Of a DNA stretch of 8,075 bases, positions 6,987-8,075 are shown piece after piece (within the stretch, counting starts at the first letter, position 1; each line of letters begins with the position of its first letter). A model generated the notes under the pieces. The model did no database searches. It saw only the letters and a program-made list of their open reading frames with translations, and was not told where the DNA came from. Origin of the DNA: DATKSS01 sp049582065 (lineage in GTDB: Bacteria > Chloroflexota > Dormibacteria > Dormibacterales > Dormibacteraceae); NCBI GenBank assembly GCA_049582065.1, contig JBAUTF010000110.1, positions 1 through 8,075 of the forward strand. Reading direction: 5' to 3'. Both the position numbers and the translations under genes were made by a program.

Positions 6987-7068
6987 TGCGCCTCGCAATC
7001 CTAGGGCCCCCCGCGAATTCACGACGAAGCCCCGGAATTCGGGTAGTGGGTCAATTCAACTCAGTCCG

Positions 7069-7084
7069 CCCGAGCCCGCTCGGG
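7069..7084. repeat. Small GC hairpin in the divergent intergenic gap
   Basis: CCCGAG (7069-7074) and CTCGGG (7079-7084) are exact complements around a CCCG loop. It lies in the 152-base gap (7023-7174) between the divergent dehydrogenase and membrane-protein genes. A looser ATGGGG/CCCCAT inverted pair also occurs further right in the gap. I could not identify a convincing -35/-10 pair in either direction, nor a known riboswitch. An operator or leader structure is possible but not shown. Confidence 0.35.
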
Positions 7085-7174
7085 GTGCCAGATGCCTTTG
7101 GGATGGGGTGTCCGTCGGCCCTCGCCCCATGGATGACTCTGCGCGAACATGCGTCCCTAGGGAGGTGCTGAGCA

Positions 7175-7573
7175 ATGGGATCTCAAGTCGGTGGAGGACA
7201 ACTCCCGGGACGTGCCGAGACAACACGGTCGCGGCTCTTGCCCGCGACCATGTGGGGGCGATTTGCGCTTGGGCTATTGATCGCAATTCTGGCCTTCTTC
7301 GGCGCGGTTTACGTGCTCATCGCCTCAGGCCAACGCCCCGGCGATACCTTCACCAGCAACCTGACGCTTTCGGTTCCAGGTCTACTCGCCGGGCTCTGTG
7401 CGATAGGTGCGTTCGTGACCGGCCTCATCGCGGTCATCTTCCGCGCGGAGCGGTCCCCGCTGGTCTTGCTCGCGACCGTAGTGGGTCTCTTGGCGATCGC
7501 CTTCTTTGTGTCGCCAGGGGGCCAGTTTTCGGGTGATGACGGTATCGCCGGGTTTGAGCTCAGCGAGGCCTGA
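7175..7573 (+). CDS. Small membrane protein of unknown function
   Basis: This 132-residue protein starts at ATG 7175 with a clear GGAGGTG ribosome site (7161-7167) seven bases upstream. The N-terminal 25 residues are polar and basic (RAETTRSR). Three hydrophobic segments follow: about 27-50 (FALGLLIAILAFFGAVYVLI), 63-89 and 94-113. A short acidic tail ends ...GDDGIAGFELSEA. The basic N-terminus suggests it is cytoplasmic by the positive-inside rule. I do not recognise a family or any catalytic motif. It is the only complete plus-strand gene in the window, divergent from the dehydrogenase and convergent with the MFS gene, so it probably does not belong to either unit. Good ribosome site, consistent membrane pattern and in-frame termination before the convergent hairpin support it as real. 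No function is proposed. Confidence 0.75.
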   Translation: MGSQVGGGQLPGRAETTRSRLLPATMWGRFALGLLIAILAFFGAVYVLIASGQRPGDTFTSNLTLSVPGLLAGLCAIGAFVTGLIAVIFRAERSPLVLLATVVGLLAIAFFVSPGGQFSGDDGIAGFELSEA

Positions 7574-7584
7574 TCGAGGCGCGG

Positions 7585-7612
7585 GAGCGGGGCGAGTCAA
7601 ATCGACCCGCTC
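7585..7612. terminator. Hairpin between convergent genes
   Basis: GAGCGGG (7585-7591) pairs with CCCGCTC (7606-7612). After one G-A mismatch, CGA (7593-7595) pairs with TCG (7602-7604), closing a six-base GTCAAA loop. This gives a 10-bp stem with one internal mismatch in the 56 bases between the stops of the plus-strand membrane protein (7573) and the minus-strand MFS gene (7630). The position fits a shared bidirectional terminator, although neither side has a T-run. Confidence 0.55.
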
Positions 7613-7629
7613 ACGGAATTCGTGGGAGA

Positions 7630-8075
7630 TTACTCCGGCAGCGGTTGCTCCTTGGTCTCGGGTAGCAAGAAGAGGAGGAGCGCGCCGGCGACCGCGGCGA
7701 TGCCGCCCAGCTCGATTGCCCGGCCAAGCCCCAACGACTGCGAAAGCAGGGCCACGACCTGCAGGCCCACGATGCTTCCGCCGGCCGCCGCCACCGCGGT
7801 CGTCGCCTCGGCGGTCGCACGTGCGCGCGTCGGGAACAGCTCCGCCGACCATGCACCGAAAACCGGCGTCGATGCGCTGGCGAACGCGCTCCACAGGATG
7901 TTGCCGATGAAGAATCCGACGGTCGCGGTGGCGAAGCTGAGGCTGGTTGCGACCGCGGTGGCCACGGTCAGCGCGATGGCGGGGCCCTGGCGGCCGAAAC
8001 GGTCGGTGAGGTAACCGCCCGCAAGATACGAGCTTGCCCCTGCCACGCCCGACACCACGATGAGGATGCTGATGG
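7630..8075 (-). CDS. MFS transporter, C-terminal part (5' end beyond right edge)
   Basis: The open frame enters at the right edge (…ISILIVVSGVAG) and ends at TAA 7632-7630, giving 147 codons of the C-terminal part of a Major Facilitator Superfamily transporter. AGGYLTDRFGRQGPAI is the conserved loop motif G-x-(L/Y)-x-D-R-x-G-R-(R/K/Q) repeated between TM8 and TM9. SAELFPTRARATAEA matches the E-L-(F/Y)-P-T-x-x-R-x motif after TM10 of the sugar / metabolite:H+ symporter branch. The PETKEQPLPE end is the P-E-T-(K/R) tail signature of the same branch. Five hydrophobic segments are visible. It is an inner-membrane secondary transporter; substrate unknown. A GTG at 8058 is internal to a transmembrane helix, so it is not the true start. 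It converges with the small membrane protein and seems to be a unit separate from the dehydrogenase cluster, although it could serve the same metabolism. Confidence 0.85.
   Translation of the reverse strand, partial: ISILIVVSGVAGASSYLAGGYLTDRFGRQGPAIALTVATAVATSLSFATATVGFFIGNILWSAFASASTPVFGAWSAELFPTRARATAEATTAVAAAGGSIVGLQVVALLSQSLGLGRAIELGGIAAVAGALLLFLLPETKEQPLPE

Noticed and set aside
6996..7002. TAGGAT as a -10 element for the dehydrogenase gene
   Set aside because: No acceptable -35 lies 16-18 bases upstream, and it would put the transcript start within a few bases of the likely GTG start.
7023..7174. Possible glycine or other riboswitch upstream of the dehydrogenase
   Set aside because: I could not find the conserved cores of a glycine riboswitch or another class I know. 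Only small hairpins are visible.
6946..7536. Plus-strand frame across the divergent gap and the small membrane protein
   Set aside because: The frame 7175-7573 has the ribosome site and a coherent membrane pattern; this one is hydrophilic and motif-free.

Overview
This window is GC-rich bacterial DNA (roughly two thirds G+C, judged by eye), with Shine-Dalgarno-led starts, some GTG/TTG starts and short gaps between genes. Together these suggest a high-GC bacterium such as a soil actinomycete or a Chloroflexota/Dormibacterota-like lineage. No rRNA, tRNA or unambiguous marker gene is present, so the phylum cannot be fixed from this sequence. I saw no insertion sequence, phage gene, CRISPR array or tRNA.

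Layout: nearly everything lies on the minus strand and is transcribed right to left. From the right, a truncated MFS transporter (minus strand, running off the right edge) converges on a small plus-strand membrane protein of unknown function (7175-7573), with a hairpin between them. A divergent 152-base gap then precedes the main block: a large FAD-dependent dimethylglycine/sarcosine dehydrogenase-like protein fused to a GcvT-type folate domain (ends 4578), which overlaps a choline/ethanolamine kinase-like phosphotransferase (3692-4597). Next come a 123-base gap with a hairpin, a good sigma-70-type promoter and an operator-like repeat; then a GntR/FCD-family regulator, a metallophosphoesterase and an APC-superfamily permease, tightly spaced. 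Finally, 111 bases carrying two strong hairpins precede the first 50 codons of an iron-containing alcohol dehydrogenase-like protein, which runs off the left edge.

How the genes may work together: the set (uptake permease, N-methyl-amine oxidoreductase with one-carbon transfer domain, LicA-like kinase, phosphoesterase, local GntR regulator, alcohol/aldehyde oxidoreductase) looks like a catabolic cluster for a small methylated amine or amino-alcohol, for example a choline/betaine/dimethylglycine/sarcosine-type compound. The enzyme families are read from visible motifs. The shared pathway and substrate are inference. The most distinctive point is a kinase and a phosphoesterase placed with a demethylating flavoprotein, which hints at a phosphorylated intermediate or at salvage of a phospho-amino-alcohol. 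I did not find an obviously unprecedented system.
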